64,000 nucleotides of DNA, from assembly GCA_964551015.1 (NCBI GenBank), contig CAZKBP010000001.1:1-64000 (forward strand), written 5' to 3'. The first letter of the stretch is position 1. Each line of letters begins with the position of its first letter. Source of the stretch: CAZKBP01 sp964551015. Its GTDB lineage: Bacteria > Bacteroidota > Bacteroidia > Cytophagales > Microscillaceae. This document shows positions 56,843 to 64,000 of the stretch, in pieces. Under the pieces are notes generated by a model. That model had not been told where the DNA came from. It worked only from the letters and a program-made list of their open reading frames with translations, and ran no database searches. The translations under genes were made by a program, and so were the position numbers.

Positions 56843-58477
56843 ATGCTAGATTCGGATTTTAGTCAGTTTATAGAGTTTGGAAATATATTCGACCGACCCA
56901 CCCGCGAGTATTTGGTCAAATATCTAAAAAATAAAATACACGCTCGTCAGCTAAACCCTGTGGAGGTACAAGCACAGTCTGGTGAGTTTGAATACTTAAA
57001 AGATGCCTTAGATAAGATTTTTGAGCACGAGAATCTACTCAAAGTAGCCCGTGAGAATGAACATCTCTCGCGTGAAATTATCCAAGATGTGCTCAAGTGG
57101 ATGCGGCAATCCTACCAGCGAAATAAAGCAGACAATCCCTATCTTGAAGAGCAAAAAGAATTAGAACGCTGGCATACCCGCCCCACTTTCATGTGGGTGC
57201 GTCATTGGTATAAACTGACCAATTATCTCCGAGATATCTACGAGGCGGATGAAATTGATACCAAATTCTACCAAAAAAAATTCGAAGAACTGACCCGCCC
57301 TATCGACGCGCAAGAACTCGAGTACGACCCCCGCAAGACAGAAAAATACCAGAAAGAATTAGCTGATTTAGAGATTGTTATCGATGATTTGCTAGAACGC
57401 TGGCAATCTCTCCTGACCGCCAAGCGATTGCAATTCGAGCTAGAAAATATTGATAAACAAAGAGAGCAGTTTTGTACCTTGCTTTATGCCAAAATTGAAG
57501 AATTTGTCAAGCTATTAGAAATTATTACGCCCTTTCAGGCCGAGGTAGGTCGCTATTGGGATATGTCTCGTGGGCTTTGGCAGGAAGCTAGTTTTGATAT
57601 TTTGAATAAATATGCAGAATTGCTCCAGAAAGAAGACTCGATCCGCGAACTGGCCGATATGCTGGGACGCATGCGTGAGGCTGAGATTGAGATAGAAGAA
57701 GAAATCTACGAGAATGTCATCAGCAAGAAAACTTGGGTAGAAGATTTTACCCAAAAATCTGAAATTGGAGGCGTTCATAAAAGTAATCATCTATCGCAGG
57801 TGCTTCCCTCTGAAATTAGCCTGTTGGGTTATCCTGAAACGGAGAGTGTTTTCTTAAAAAAATTTGCCGACCACGGCCTGCTTACTTTCCAGGAACAAGG
57901 CAAGAAGCTCGTAACCAGCGATAAGATTACTTACTACACCCAACAACGGCAAAAGCGAAAGGAAAGAGGCCCCTTTATTATCTGCGTAGATACGAGTGGC
58001 TCTATGGAGGGCTTGCCCGAGCAAATTGCCAAAGTTTTAGCTTTTGCGATCATCAAAATGGCTTCCAGAGAGCAACGAAAATGTTTTTTGATCTCCTTTT
58101 CTATTGGCATCCAGACCATCAACCTTCTGGACTTGGCCAATTCTATGGATGAGATTGTGAAGTTCCTGACTCGTTCTTTTCACGGGGGAACTGACGTAAC
58201 CCCGGCCATGATGGCCACTGTGGATATGCTGGCTACCAATGATTACAAAGACGCGGATGTATTGATGGTATCAGATTTCGTGATGTTCGAGATCAAAGAA
58301 GATATTCTCAAACGCATTCGGCGAGAGCAGGAGAAAGGAACCAAATTTCATAGCCTAACGATTTCCAAGCAAGCCAACCCCGAAGTGATTGAGCAATTTG
58401 ATAATAACTGGATTTATAACCCCGAAAAAAGAGGAATTGAGCGACAATTGGTGCAAGACTTACGATCTATCGCCTAA
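56843..58477 (+). CDS. viaA: ViaA-like VWA domain protein
   Basis: A 544-residue soluble protein: a helical N-terminal half (about 1-365; YLEEQKELERWHTRPTFMWV; KIEEFVKLLEIITPFQAEVG) and a C-terminal VWA domain with a complete MIDAS metal site, Asp-x-Ser-x-Ser in CVDTSGSMEGLPEQIAKVLA, Thr in HGGTDVTPAM and Asp in VLMVSDFVMF. This is the layout of ViaA, which works with the MoxR-type AAA ATPase RavA as a metal-linked chaperone. In Escherichia coli the two form an operon; here no ravA-like gene is adjacent or visible in the window. Confidence 0.85.
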   Translation: MLDSDFSQFIEFGNIFDRPTREYLVKYLKNKIHARQLNPVEVQAQSGEFEYLKDALDKIFEHENLLKVARENEHLSREIIQDVLKWMRQSYQRNKADNPYLEEQKELERWHTRPTFMWVRHWYKLTNYLRDIYEADEIDTKFYQKKFEELTRPIDAQELEYDPRKTEKYQKELADLEIVIDDLLERWQSLLTAKRLQFELENIDKQREQFCTLLYAKIEEFVKLLEIITPFQAEVGRYWDMSRGLWQEASFDILNKYAELLQKEDSIRELADMLGRMREAEIEIEEEIYENVISKKTWVEDFTQKSEIGGVHKSNHLSQVLPSEISLLGYPETESVFLKKFADHGLLTFQEQGKKLVTSDKITYYTQQRQKRKERGPFIICVDTSGSMEGLPEQIAKVLAFAIIKMASREQRKCFLISFSIGIQTINLLDLANSMDEIVKFLTRSFHGGTDVTPAMMATVDMLATNDYKDADVLMVSDFVMFEIKEDILKRIRREQEKGTKFHSLTISKQANPEVIEQFDNNWIYNPEKRGIERQLVQDLRSIA

Positions 58478-58494
58478 GGAGAGCAGGGTAGTAG

Positions 58495-58935
58495 CTAGTT
58501 CAAAAATAATTGTTGCAAAGCAGACCAGAGCAATTTCTTCTTCTCCTGATCTTGACTAATTTCTTGCAAAGAATCGGCTTGTAGAAAGTAAATATTTTCT
58601 AGGCGACCTAATTGGTATTTTTCCAAAGAAATATCTGGGAAGAGTTCTTGAAAATTGACTCCAAAGCTAATGACCTTACGGGAAGGAACTGCCTGCCAAT
58701 GCTCAAAATGATCTTCAGGACTTAGCTGAGCAGTGTTGGTCAGCTTGACGTGATGGAGTTGTAAATCAACGGCTTTGAGTACTTTTTCTAAAAAAGCTTC
58801 GTCGCCTGTATTGAGGTAGGGGTTGGCTTCATCCCTTGTGATGACGAGGAGTGGGTAGCGATTTTGCTCTGAAACGAGATATACCTCATCTCCCAACAAT
58901 TCTTTCAAAAAATGTGAATCCCGAATAGCTTTCAT
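58495..58935 (-). CDS. Hypothetical protein, possibly HolD-like
   Basis: A 146-residue soluble protein. It has GDEVYLVSEQNRYPLLVITR, a middle with LHHVKLTNTAQLSPEDHFEH, then RKVISFGVNFQELFPDISLE and YQLGRLENIYFLQADSLQEI, ending DQEKKKLLWSALQQLFLN. The pattern of a hydrophobic strand ending F-G-V-N, a Y-x-x-x-x-x-x-x-N-I-Y-F-L strand, an acidic turn, and a final K-K-x-L-W-x-x-L-x-x-L-F helix recalls the psi (HolD) clamp-loader subunit of some bacteria, but this is pattern memory, not proof. It converges on the ViaA-like gene with a 17-base gap. Confidence 0.6.
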   Translation of the reverse strand: MKAIRDSHFLKELLGDEVYLVSEQNRYPLLVITRDEANPYLNTGDEAFLEKVLKAVDLQLHHVKLTNTAQLSPEDHFEHWQAVPSRKVISFGVNFQELFPDISLEKYQLGRLENIYFLQADSLQEISQDQEKKKLLWSALQQLFLN

Positions 58936-59461
58936 GGTTGCCTTGGGTCTGATTTATTCAAATATACATATTTTTCTGAAAATCAGGAAGTTTCGAGATT
59001 GATCCCTTATTTTCTTTGAGAATCGCTATCAGGAACGATTTTATAAATATTTGATAATCAGTTGCTTAGTATCGGAAGCCTCGAGAGCCAGCTTGGCTAT
59101 TTCATAATAATTTAACAATAGTTTATCTGTAATTTAACCTCAACTCAGCACACACTCGTACGTATGAAAAGATACAGCAATTTTGACTCTTGCTAACAAA
59201 GGATAGTGTAAGGCGGTTATTTTGAGAAGTGGCACTCGATGATTCCTGAGATTTAAGAAATGTATTTTGACCAAAAGAGCTAGGGTCTTCAACCAAGAGA
59301 TCTGCAAGGGAATAATCTGCTAATATTTTGAATTTCTTGGATAACATACGTAGCTTTATTACAATTTTCAGAAACCTCTTTATATGCCAAACCCTGAATT
59401 TTAGCCAAAGCTAAGCTTTAATTCAAGATAGTGCTTTGATTTTACTATAAATGAATGTCTT
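58936..59461. other. Gene-poor stretch
   Basis: About 525 AT-rich bases. A 74-codon minus-strand frame (59123-59347) has an unusual composition for a protein and no domain; I do not call it. Nothing else was recognised. Confidence 0.4.
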
Positions 59462-59980
59462 ATGCAAGACTGGCAAATCGTATACAAAAGATTAATGGCC
59501 GACTTTAAAGGTGAGCGCCTCTTAGTACATCTCCTAATTTTAGGTGGTTTTATAGCCGTGGGCATCGTGGTGGAAATGTTTTACCGCAGTGGTTTTCAGT
59601 TAATGTTTGTGATTTGGATATTGGGTTTTCTGGTAGATTTGTTGATTTTTAAGCGAGAATTGATCGATCTTTTTACCAAAAATAAACCCTACCTGATGGA
59701 AGGGGTTATTCTGAAAAAGGTTAAAAAATTAGTCACCGAAAAAGGAGAAGAGTTTGAAGAGTTTTACTTTGATATCGACGTCAGAGAAGCCTATATTATC
59801 AGTAAGCAAGGTAAGAGCGACAAACAATACTACGAGAAAAAAGGGGAGCAACGCATCGAGGTGCCGTATTCTATGTTTCTTAGCCTCAAATCTGGTCAAG
59901 AAGTGAGTTTAGTTTGCGAGCCTGATGATTACGTGTGGGGCTTAGTGCGAGGAGATGAAGTAATTAATATTGAAGAATAA
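59462..59980 (+). CDS. Small membrane protein of unknown function
   Basis: A 172-residue protein with two close transmembrane helices (about 22-42, LVHLLILGGFIAVGIVVEMF, and 45-64, GFQLMFVIWILGFLVDLLIF) and a C-terminal cytoplasmic domain of beta strands: GVILKKVKKLVTEKGEEFEE, FYFDIDVREAYIISKQGKSD, IEVPYSMFLSLKSGQEVSLV, and the final YVWGLVRGDEVINIEE. The hairpin followed by a beta-rich domain is frequent among small inner-membrane proteins without a known job. The gene stands alone on its strand. Confidence 0.75.
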   Translation: MQDWQIVYKRLMADFKGERLLVHLLILGGFIAVGIVVEMFYRSGFQLMFVIWILGFLVDLLIFKRELIDLFTKNKPYLMEGVILKKVKKLVTEKGEEFEEFYFDIDVREAYIISKQGKSDKQYYEKKGEQRIEVPYSMFLSLKSGQEVSLVCEPDDYVWGLVRGDEVINIEE

Positions 59981-60037
59981 ACAACATCTGAATTGGGCAT
60001 TCTAAATAACCATCAACCCTGGCCAGCACCGACCAAT

Positions 60038-61063
60038 TCAACCAAAAATGATCTTACTAAGCAATTCGCGCAAAATTTGCCCCTCCGTATGTCCACCCGC
60101 TTGGATGCCTTTGACCTGCAAATCAGCCTCTCTTAGATAATGAATACCCTCTATCACGCGGTGAAGCGGATAGTTTTGCATCATCGTTTTATAATCTCTC
60201 ACAAAGTAAGGACTCACACGCAAAGCTCTGGCTAGATTTTGTTCGGAGCGATCTTTTTGATGATAAGCCAGCAGTACTTTTGAAAAAAAGGTGCCAAGCA
60301 AAGCAAGGGTGGGGATGAGGGGTTGTTTCTTGGGATTGGCTTCCCAGTACCTGATAATTTGATGAGCTTTTTGCATATTCTTATTTATCAGGGCTTTTTG
60401 TAGCTCAAAAACATTGTAATCTTTATGAATGCCCACGTATTTTTCTATCGTTTCTGCCCGAATAGACTGACCGTCCGATAGATTGAGGATGATCTTTTCT
60501 AATTCCGTATGCAAGCGGGCTAGGTCAGCTCCGACCGCTTCTACCAGTAATTGCAAGGCATTTTCTTCAATCTGAAGTCCTTTTTTTTGTAAATATTGCT
60601 GTATCCAAGCGGGTACTTGATTTTCGTACAACCTTTTGGCTTCTACCACGACCGCCTGCTGCTCCAGTGCTTTATAAATCTTAGCGTTTTTGTTGTGTGA
60701 TTTATGCTTATAGCTTAGTACCAACAGAGTAGAAGGCTGAGGCTGAGACAGGTAGCTTTCTAACATTTGTTGGGCTTGGCTACGGCTCCAGTCTGGCATT
60801 TGTTGAAGTTCTTTCACGATTACCACCTGCCGCTCGGCCATCATCGGGAAGCGGCGCGCCTGCCCCAAGATGGTAGCCATATCGGTTTCTTTGCCGTAGA
60901 GAATGATTTGATTGAAGCCCTGATCACTTGGACTCAGGACATGCTTTTCTATATAATTAGAAATCAAATCAATGTAATACGATTCCTCACCGTGCAAAAA
61001 ATAGACGGGAGCATATTTCTGGGCTTTTAGCTCTTTGAGTACTTTTTCGGGACTTTGGGGCAA
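60038..61063 (-). CDS. holA: DNA polymerase III delta subunit (HolA)
   Basis: A 341-residue clamp-loader subunit that opens the beta clamp. The start PVYFLHGEESYYIDLISNYI is the delta-family N-terminus; GQARRFPMMAERQVVIVKEL and STLLVLSYKHKSHNKNAKIY match the degenerate AAA+ core, with no functional P-loop, as is normal for delta. The KKGLQIEENALQLLVEAVGA and LARLHTELEKIILNLS segments and the C-terminal collar helices (ARALRVSPYFVRDYKTMMQN; LREADLQVKGIQAGG) complete the family. The length is typical. It is followed by a stress protein gene. Confidence 0.95.
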   Translation of the reverse strand: MPQSPEKVLKELKAQKYAPVYFLHGEESYYIDLISNYIEKHVLSPSDQGFNQIILYGKETDMATILGQARRFPMMAERQVVIVKELQQMPDWSRSQAQQMLESYLSQPQPSTLLVLSYKHKSHNKNAKIYKALEQQAVVVEAKRLYENQVPAWIQQYLQKKGLQIEENALQLLVEAVGADLARLHTELEKIILNLSDGQSIRAETIEKYVGIHKDYNVFELQKALINKNMQKAHQIIRYWEANPKKQPLIPTLALLGTFFSKVLLAYHQKDRSEQNLARALRVSPYFVRDYKTMMQNYPLHRVIEGIHYLREADLQVKGIQAGGHTEGQILRELLSKIIFG

Positions 61064-61116
61064 AATTTTTTGGATAATGGGATAAAAGTCAGCTTCAATA
61101 CCGTGGTTAGGCTCAA

Positions 61117-61968
61117 TTACTTGATCAAATTGCCCAGGGTTAGTACTGGACGGTCAGCGTGATTGACCACATCTTCACTCGTACTTCCCAGGAAAAAATG
61201 CGCTAAGCCCTTGCGTTGATGCGTCAGCAGTGCAATCATATCTACATCTAATCGCTTAGCGGTGAGGAGAATACCGCCTTCTTCGCTTTGGGCAGAGATC
61301 ACCTCAAAAGTGTAGTTATCCAGTTTGGCCTCGAGGACAAAGTGATTTTTTTTCAATTCAATTTCTTCCGAATTTTTAAAGCCAAAGCGTGAGTTAATGT
61401 ACAGTAGATGAAGATGCGCGTCGAATAAGCGTTGGAATTCCCTTAATTTAGCCACCGCTGGGGCGTGAAAAGTTTCCAAATCCGTGGGAAAAAGAATTTT
61501 TGCCGTGATAAAATTCTCAGGATGGTCGCGCACGGCTAGCACAGGACAGGGGGCAAAGCGAACGATTTTTTCGGTCGTTGAGCCGATAAAAATTTCTTCC
61601 AGCGGTTTGGTGCCCTGAGTACCCATGACCACCAGTTCTATCTTAGAACGATCTAGTTCGGTGAGAATTTCTTGCGAAATATGGCCGGTTCTGAGGAGGA
61701 TTTGCGTTTGATCTAGCGGAAAACTTTCTGCTTGCACTAGGTCTTGAATAGTTTTTGAAGCATTTTGATAAGCTTGATCCAGAAATTCTTGTTCAATAGG
61801 CGAATCTTGCGCTTCGGGTGCCGAGGCTAGTAATACAGAATTGAGAGAGGGAACTACGTGTAAGATATAGACCTGAGCTTCGGCCTTACGCGCGATTTGT
61901 AGAGCAATTTTGAGCGCATTATGCGCATACGCAGAGAAGTCAATCGGAACTAAAATTTTTTTCATCAT
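61117..61968 (-). CDS. Universal stress protein with two UspA domains
   Basis: A 283-residue protein made of two tandem UspA-like domains. The start at 61968 (MMKKILVPIDFSAYAHNALK) is chosen because the upstream ATG at 62049 would add a 27-residue segment not found in the family. The first domain carries the ATP-binding-type ending MGTQGTKPLEEIFIGSTTEK followed by CPVLAV. The second domain begins AKILFPTDLETFHAPAVAKL and ends LTHQRKGLAHFFLGSTSEDV and RPVLTL. The first copy retains G-x-x-G-x-x-G/S-x-T-E, so it may bind ATP. Such proteins protect during stress. Confidence 0.92.
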   Translation of the reverse strand: MMKKILVPIDFSAYAHNALKIALQIARKAEAQVYILHVVPSLNSVLLASAPEAQDSPIEQEFLDQAYQNASKTIQDLVQAESFPLDQTQILLRTGHISQEILTELDRSKIELVVMGTQGTKPLEEIFIGSTTEKIVRFAPCPVLAVRDHPENFITAKILFPTDLETFHAPAVAKLREFQRLFDAHLHLLYINSRFGFKNSEEIELKKNHFVLEAKLDNYTFEVISAQSEEGGILLTAKRLDVDMIALLTHQRKGLAHFFLGSTSEDVVNHADRPVLTLGNLIK

Positions 61969-62095
61969 AGATCGTGCTTGTTTTATCAGACTAAAATAGT
62001 CAATTTTAAGTATCTGTCCATAAAAGTGTCGGGAAAAACTTGAGGCCAAGCTTGGAAAAAAGCCCCTGAACTACTCACGATCAATAACTAATGAG

Positions 62096-62743
62096 ATGCA
62101 AGAACGAAAAGCAGAATTTCAATCACATTTATTTCTCTTCCTGAATGATTTGTTTGATAAAAGAGGCTACGAAATCCTGCTCAATCGGGAGCAATTTCGT
62201 AAGAACAATCCCAGAGGATTTCAAAATATGATTCCTTCGGTGAGTATGTACGAAGATGTAAGCATTATCGAGATTAATCTTGGCGTGCGAATTCACCAGG
62301 TGGAGGAATTGGCTCATCAATTTACGCAGACTCATCAAGATTTCAGGGCTGATACCAACACCATGATGGTATCGCTCGGGCGCTTGCAGGGTAAGAAGTA
62401 CTTCCGCCACAAAGCCGCTAATCTGGATGAATTGAAGGTCGTTTGTGAAAAAATAGCAGAATTTATGACAAACCAAGGATTTGCCTTTTTAGAGCAAATG
62501 TCGCACGTGGAGCATTTGGAACCACTAATCAACGCGCAACCTGAGCAACCTTGTTTGTACATCTACAACCAATATTATCGCTTTCTGAAAGGAATTATTT
62601 TGGCTAAATTGAACTACAGTCCTAATCTGGATCAGCTCGTGGAAATTTACCACCAACAGATCAAAAAACAAGGATTGCCCGCAGAACAAAGGCAGCACTT
62701 TGAGAAACTAGCCCTCTTTCTCAGAAGCTTTTCTCTCAATTGA
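62096..62743 (+). CDS. Hypothetical protein
   Basis: A 215-residue soluble protein. Its N-terminus (FQSHLFLFLNDLFDKRGYEI) and later IPSVSMYEDVSIIEINLGVR, FRADTNTMMVSLGRLQGKKY and LYIYNQYYRFLKGIILAKLN are well-formed alternating strands and helices; the end is a helix. No catalytic motif or known family is recognised. It lies in a divergent position to the UspA gene and converges on the rhodanese gene. An all-new domain is possible but cannot be judged from one sequence. Confidence 0.7.
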   Translation: MQERKAEFQSHLFLFLNDLFDKRGYEILLNREQFRKNNPRGFQNMIPSVSMYEDVSIIEINLGVRIHQVEELAHQFTQTHQDFRADTNTMMVSLGRLQGKKYFRHKAANLDELKVVCEKIAEFMTNQGFAFLEQMSHVEHLEPLINAQPEQPCLYIYNQYYRFLKGIILAKLNYSPNLDQLVEIYHQQIKKQGLPAEQRQHFEKLALFLRSFSLN

Positions 62744-62772
62744 CTTGGGTAACCGCCTGACATACAGCAAGG

Positions 62773-63150
62773 TTATCTGGCCTTGAGATTGATTTTCTTC
62801 TTTTTAAGCTCACCTGACCAGGCTTTGATTCCTCTTTTGACATTGAATAAGCTGGTGAAGCCTTCTTTCGCCATTTTTTTGCAAGCGCGGGCACTACGTG
62901 CGCCACTGCGACAGTAGACATAGTAGGTCTTTTGTTGGTCGAGCCGTCTTATCTTTTCCAGAAATTTTTCATCATCCACATGGATATTGATAGCATCTGG
63001 AATATGCCCTGCAATAAACTCTTGGGGGGAGCGTACATCTATGATCTTAATCCCTTTTTTGGATTGACTAAGCCTCTGTGAAAGCTCAATACCATTGATG
63101 CTTTGGTATGGCTTGCTAATATTCAATAATTGTAGAATTTTTCCGAACAT
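62773..63150 (-). CDS. Single-domain rhodanese-like sulfurtransferase
   Basis: A 125-residue protein: a short N-terminal helix, then a rhodanese domain with IIDVRSPQEFIAGHIPDAIN and the active-site loop CRSGARSARA (Cys80). The loop of the C-R-S-G-x-R-S type binds persulfide. Cytoplasmic, with a basic C-terminus. It is 51 bases downstream of the NlpC-like gene on the same strand and may be co-transcribed. Confidence 0.93.
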   Translation of the reverse strand: MFGKILQLLNISKPYQSINGIELSQRLSQSKKGIKIIDVRSPQEFIAGHIPDAINIHVDDEKFLEKIRRLDQQKTYYVYCRSGARSARACKKMAKEGFTSLFNVKRGIKAWSGELKKKKINLKAR

Positions 63151-63201
63151 AATGGTACTTAATCGTTGTGGATTGTGCGTTATGAGTGGCCGGTTTCTTG
63201 A

Positions 63202-63984
63202 TTATACTTTGGTGAGCCAGTTGAAGAGAATATCCTCGTTTTCTAAAAGATTACCAATCACATAAATCTCAGAATCGAGTAGGGCAGAGGCTTCCGTGGC
63301 TTTTTCACGAACTACGCCCACTCGGCGAGGTTTACGCGAGTGGACAAAGTGCATCTCGCCATTTTCTTTGATCAGAAAACCCACATGAGTATCCAGACCA
63401 ATGATGTAGATGCCATCATTTTGATTACCTAGGTGAGACATTAATCCATCAAAATCATTATCACGGATCGTTTTGATATTTTGGTAAAGGCACACATTCT
63501 CAATCAATTCGCGCGAAGCTTTTCTGGACAGATGATACTTATCCAAGCGAAAGCCTGCGTGCCGGAGTACCGTAGTCACAAAATAGCCACAGGCAATCGC
63601 TCCCTCACGGGGTCTTTCGGTGGTGCCATTAAAATCCCATTCGGTTTCGTACCAAAAAGGAATCAGGTGATCTTTGACGGTATTGAAGATGTACCCCTGA
63701 ATTTGCCGCATGATCTCCGCTTTTTGTTCGGGGGTAGCCTGGTGGTAATATTCTGTAAAACGGAATTGCTGGGTTTTGATTTCTACCTTGAGGCTATCGT
63801 ATTTGGCCAGATGCTCTTTGAGATTAAAGATGCGAAAAGGGCCTTCGATGGGCGTGAGTATATAGCGTTCTTGATTGGGAACAGGAACTCTAATCAAGGT
63901 AAAAGTAAAAAACATCCCCAATACAATCACTGAGGTAAGATAATATAAAAAGTAGCTCTGCTTTTGTGATTCAATATACTTCAT
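63202..63984 (-). CDS. Membrane-anchored NlpC/P60-like (papain-fold) protein
   Basis: A 260-residue protein with one N-terminal transmembrane helix (about 13-30, YYLTSVIVLGMFFTFTLI), then a long helical linker and a domain that looks like a cysteine peptidase of the NlpC/P60/CHAP type: Cys in GAIACGYFVTTVLRHAGFRL and His in GLDTHVGFLIKENGEMHFVH. The Cys-helix followed by a His-strand, then a polar His-Ser (FVHS), is the order of that fold. It would face the periplasm and could cut peptidoglycan peptides. The assignment rests on motif order only. The frame begins inside the window close to its right edge. Confidence 0.65.
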   Translation of the reverse strand: MKYIESQKQSYFLYYLTSVIVLGMFFTFTLIRVPVPNQERYILTPIEGPFRIFNLKEHLAKYDSLKVEIKTQQFRFTEYYHQATPEQKAEIMRQIQGYIFNTVKDHLIPFWYETEWDFNGTTERPREGAIACGYFVTTVLRHAGFRLDKYHLSRKASRELIENVCLYQNIKTIRDNDFDGLMSHLGNQNDGIYIIGLDTHVGFLIKENGEMHFVHSRKPRRVGVVREKATEASALLDSEIYVIGNLLENEDILFNWLTKV

Positions 63985-64000
63985 GACCGAGGCATAGATA

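Noticed and set aside
59123..59347. 74-codon minus-strand frame, possibly a peptide precursor
   Set aside because: No processing enzymes or leader signature nearby, and composition is not convincing.
61969..62049. Upstream ATG for the UspA protein
   Set aside because: The family begins at the MKKILVP strand; the extra 27 residues look like leader DNA.

Overview
The window looks like chromosomal DNA of a Bacteroidota member, most likely of the Cytophagales type. Supporting markers are a type IX secretion (T9SS) C-terminal sorting domain, a GLPGLI-family protein next to a TonB-receptor-like barrel with a CarboxypepD_reg domain, DUF4159 after rsmE, WG repeats, A-rich start regions with little Shine-Dalgarno signal, and several TAnnTTTG -7 promoter boxes. 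The genus cannot be named from this sequence. A run of exactly 100 N at 37902-38001 shows that it is a scaffold.

Layout. Positions 1-5.3 kb are accessory and decayed: two minus-strand surface proteins built from YadA-head-like NTTG repeats, an orphan piece of a T9SS sorting domain, an orphan DUF433 antitoxin-like gene, a lipoprotein and a duplicated 115-bp copy of a photolyase gene end. From 5.3 to 10.5 kb lie an iron-sulfur (6-4) photolyase, an outer-membrane barrel and its GLPGLI partner. From 11.5 to 12 kb lies an RNA region with two tRNA halves in permuted order, a long-variable-arm tRNA carrying a glycine GCC anticodon, and a strong terminator. From 12 to 17 kb are small unknown genes, a leucine-rich-repeat lipoprotein, a nitrilase and a WG-repeat Ser/Thr kinase, with a 119-bp imperfect palindrome upstream of the kinase. 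From 17.3 to 24.5 kb is mostly housekeeping: lepA, an OmpA-family protein, rsmE, DUF4159, a fatty-acid desaturase and sufS.

From 24.7 to 37.1 kb lie a GH20-like protein that has lost its catalytic Asp-Glu, a carotenoid oxygenase, a PhaB-type reductase, a receptor without an output domain, an animal-type haem peroxidase, and an overlapping decarboxylase/acetyltransferase pair. From 37.2 to 41.0 kb are two adjacent P-loop STAND-like ATPases, one ending in near-identical TPR units that break the assembly. M28 peptidase and rimK follow. From 43.1 to 49.2 kb is a five-gene minus-strand nucleotide-sugar cassette (UDP-GlcA, UDP-Xyl, UDP-HexNAc uronate, dTDP-4-keto-6-deoxyglucose) with no glycosyltransferase in view. 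From 49.5 to 64 kb are an acyl-CoA dehydrogenase, a LytS/LytTR pair, a sterol-desaturase-like hydroxylase, a degenerate GAF kinase, a lone receiver, an orphan ViaA-like VWA protein, holA, a double-UspA protein, a rhodanese and an NlpC-like protein.

The best candidates for something undescribed are the tRNA-like region at 11.6-12.0 kb, the ATPase/TPR pair at 37.2-41.0 kb, and the structured intergenic elements at 15.0, 34.8 and 56.6 kb. All functional statements come from reading the sequence and from known family motifs; no search was run.
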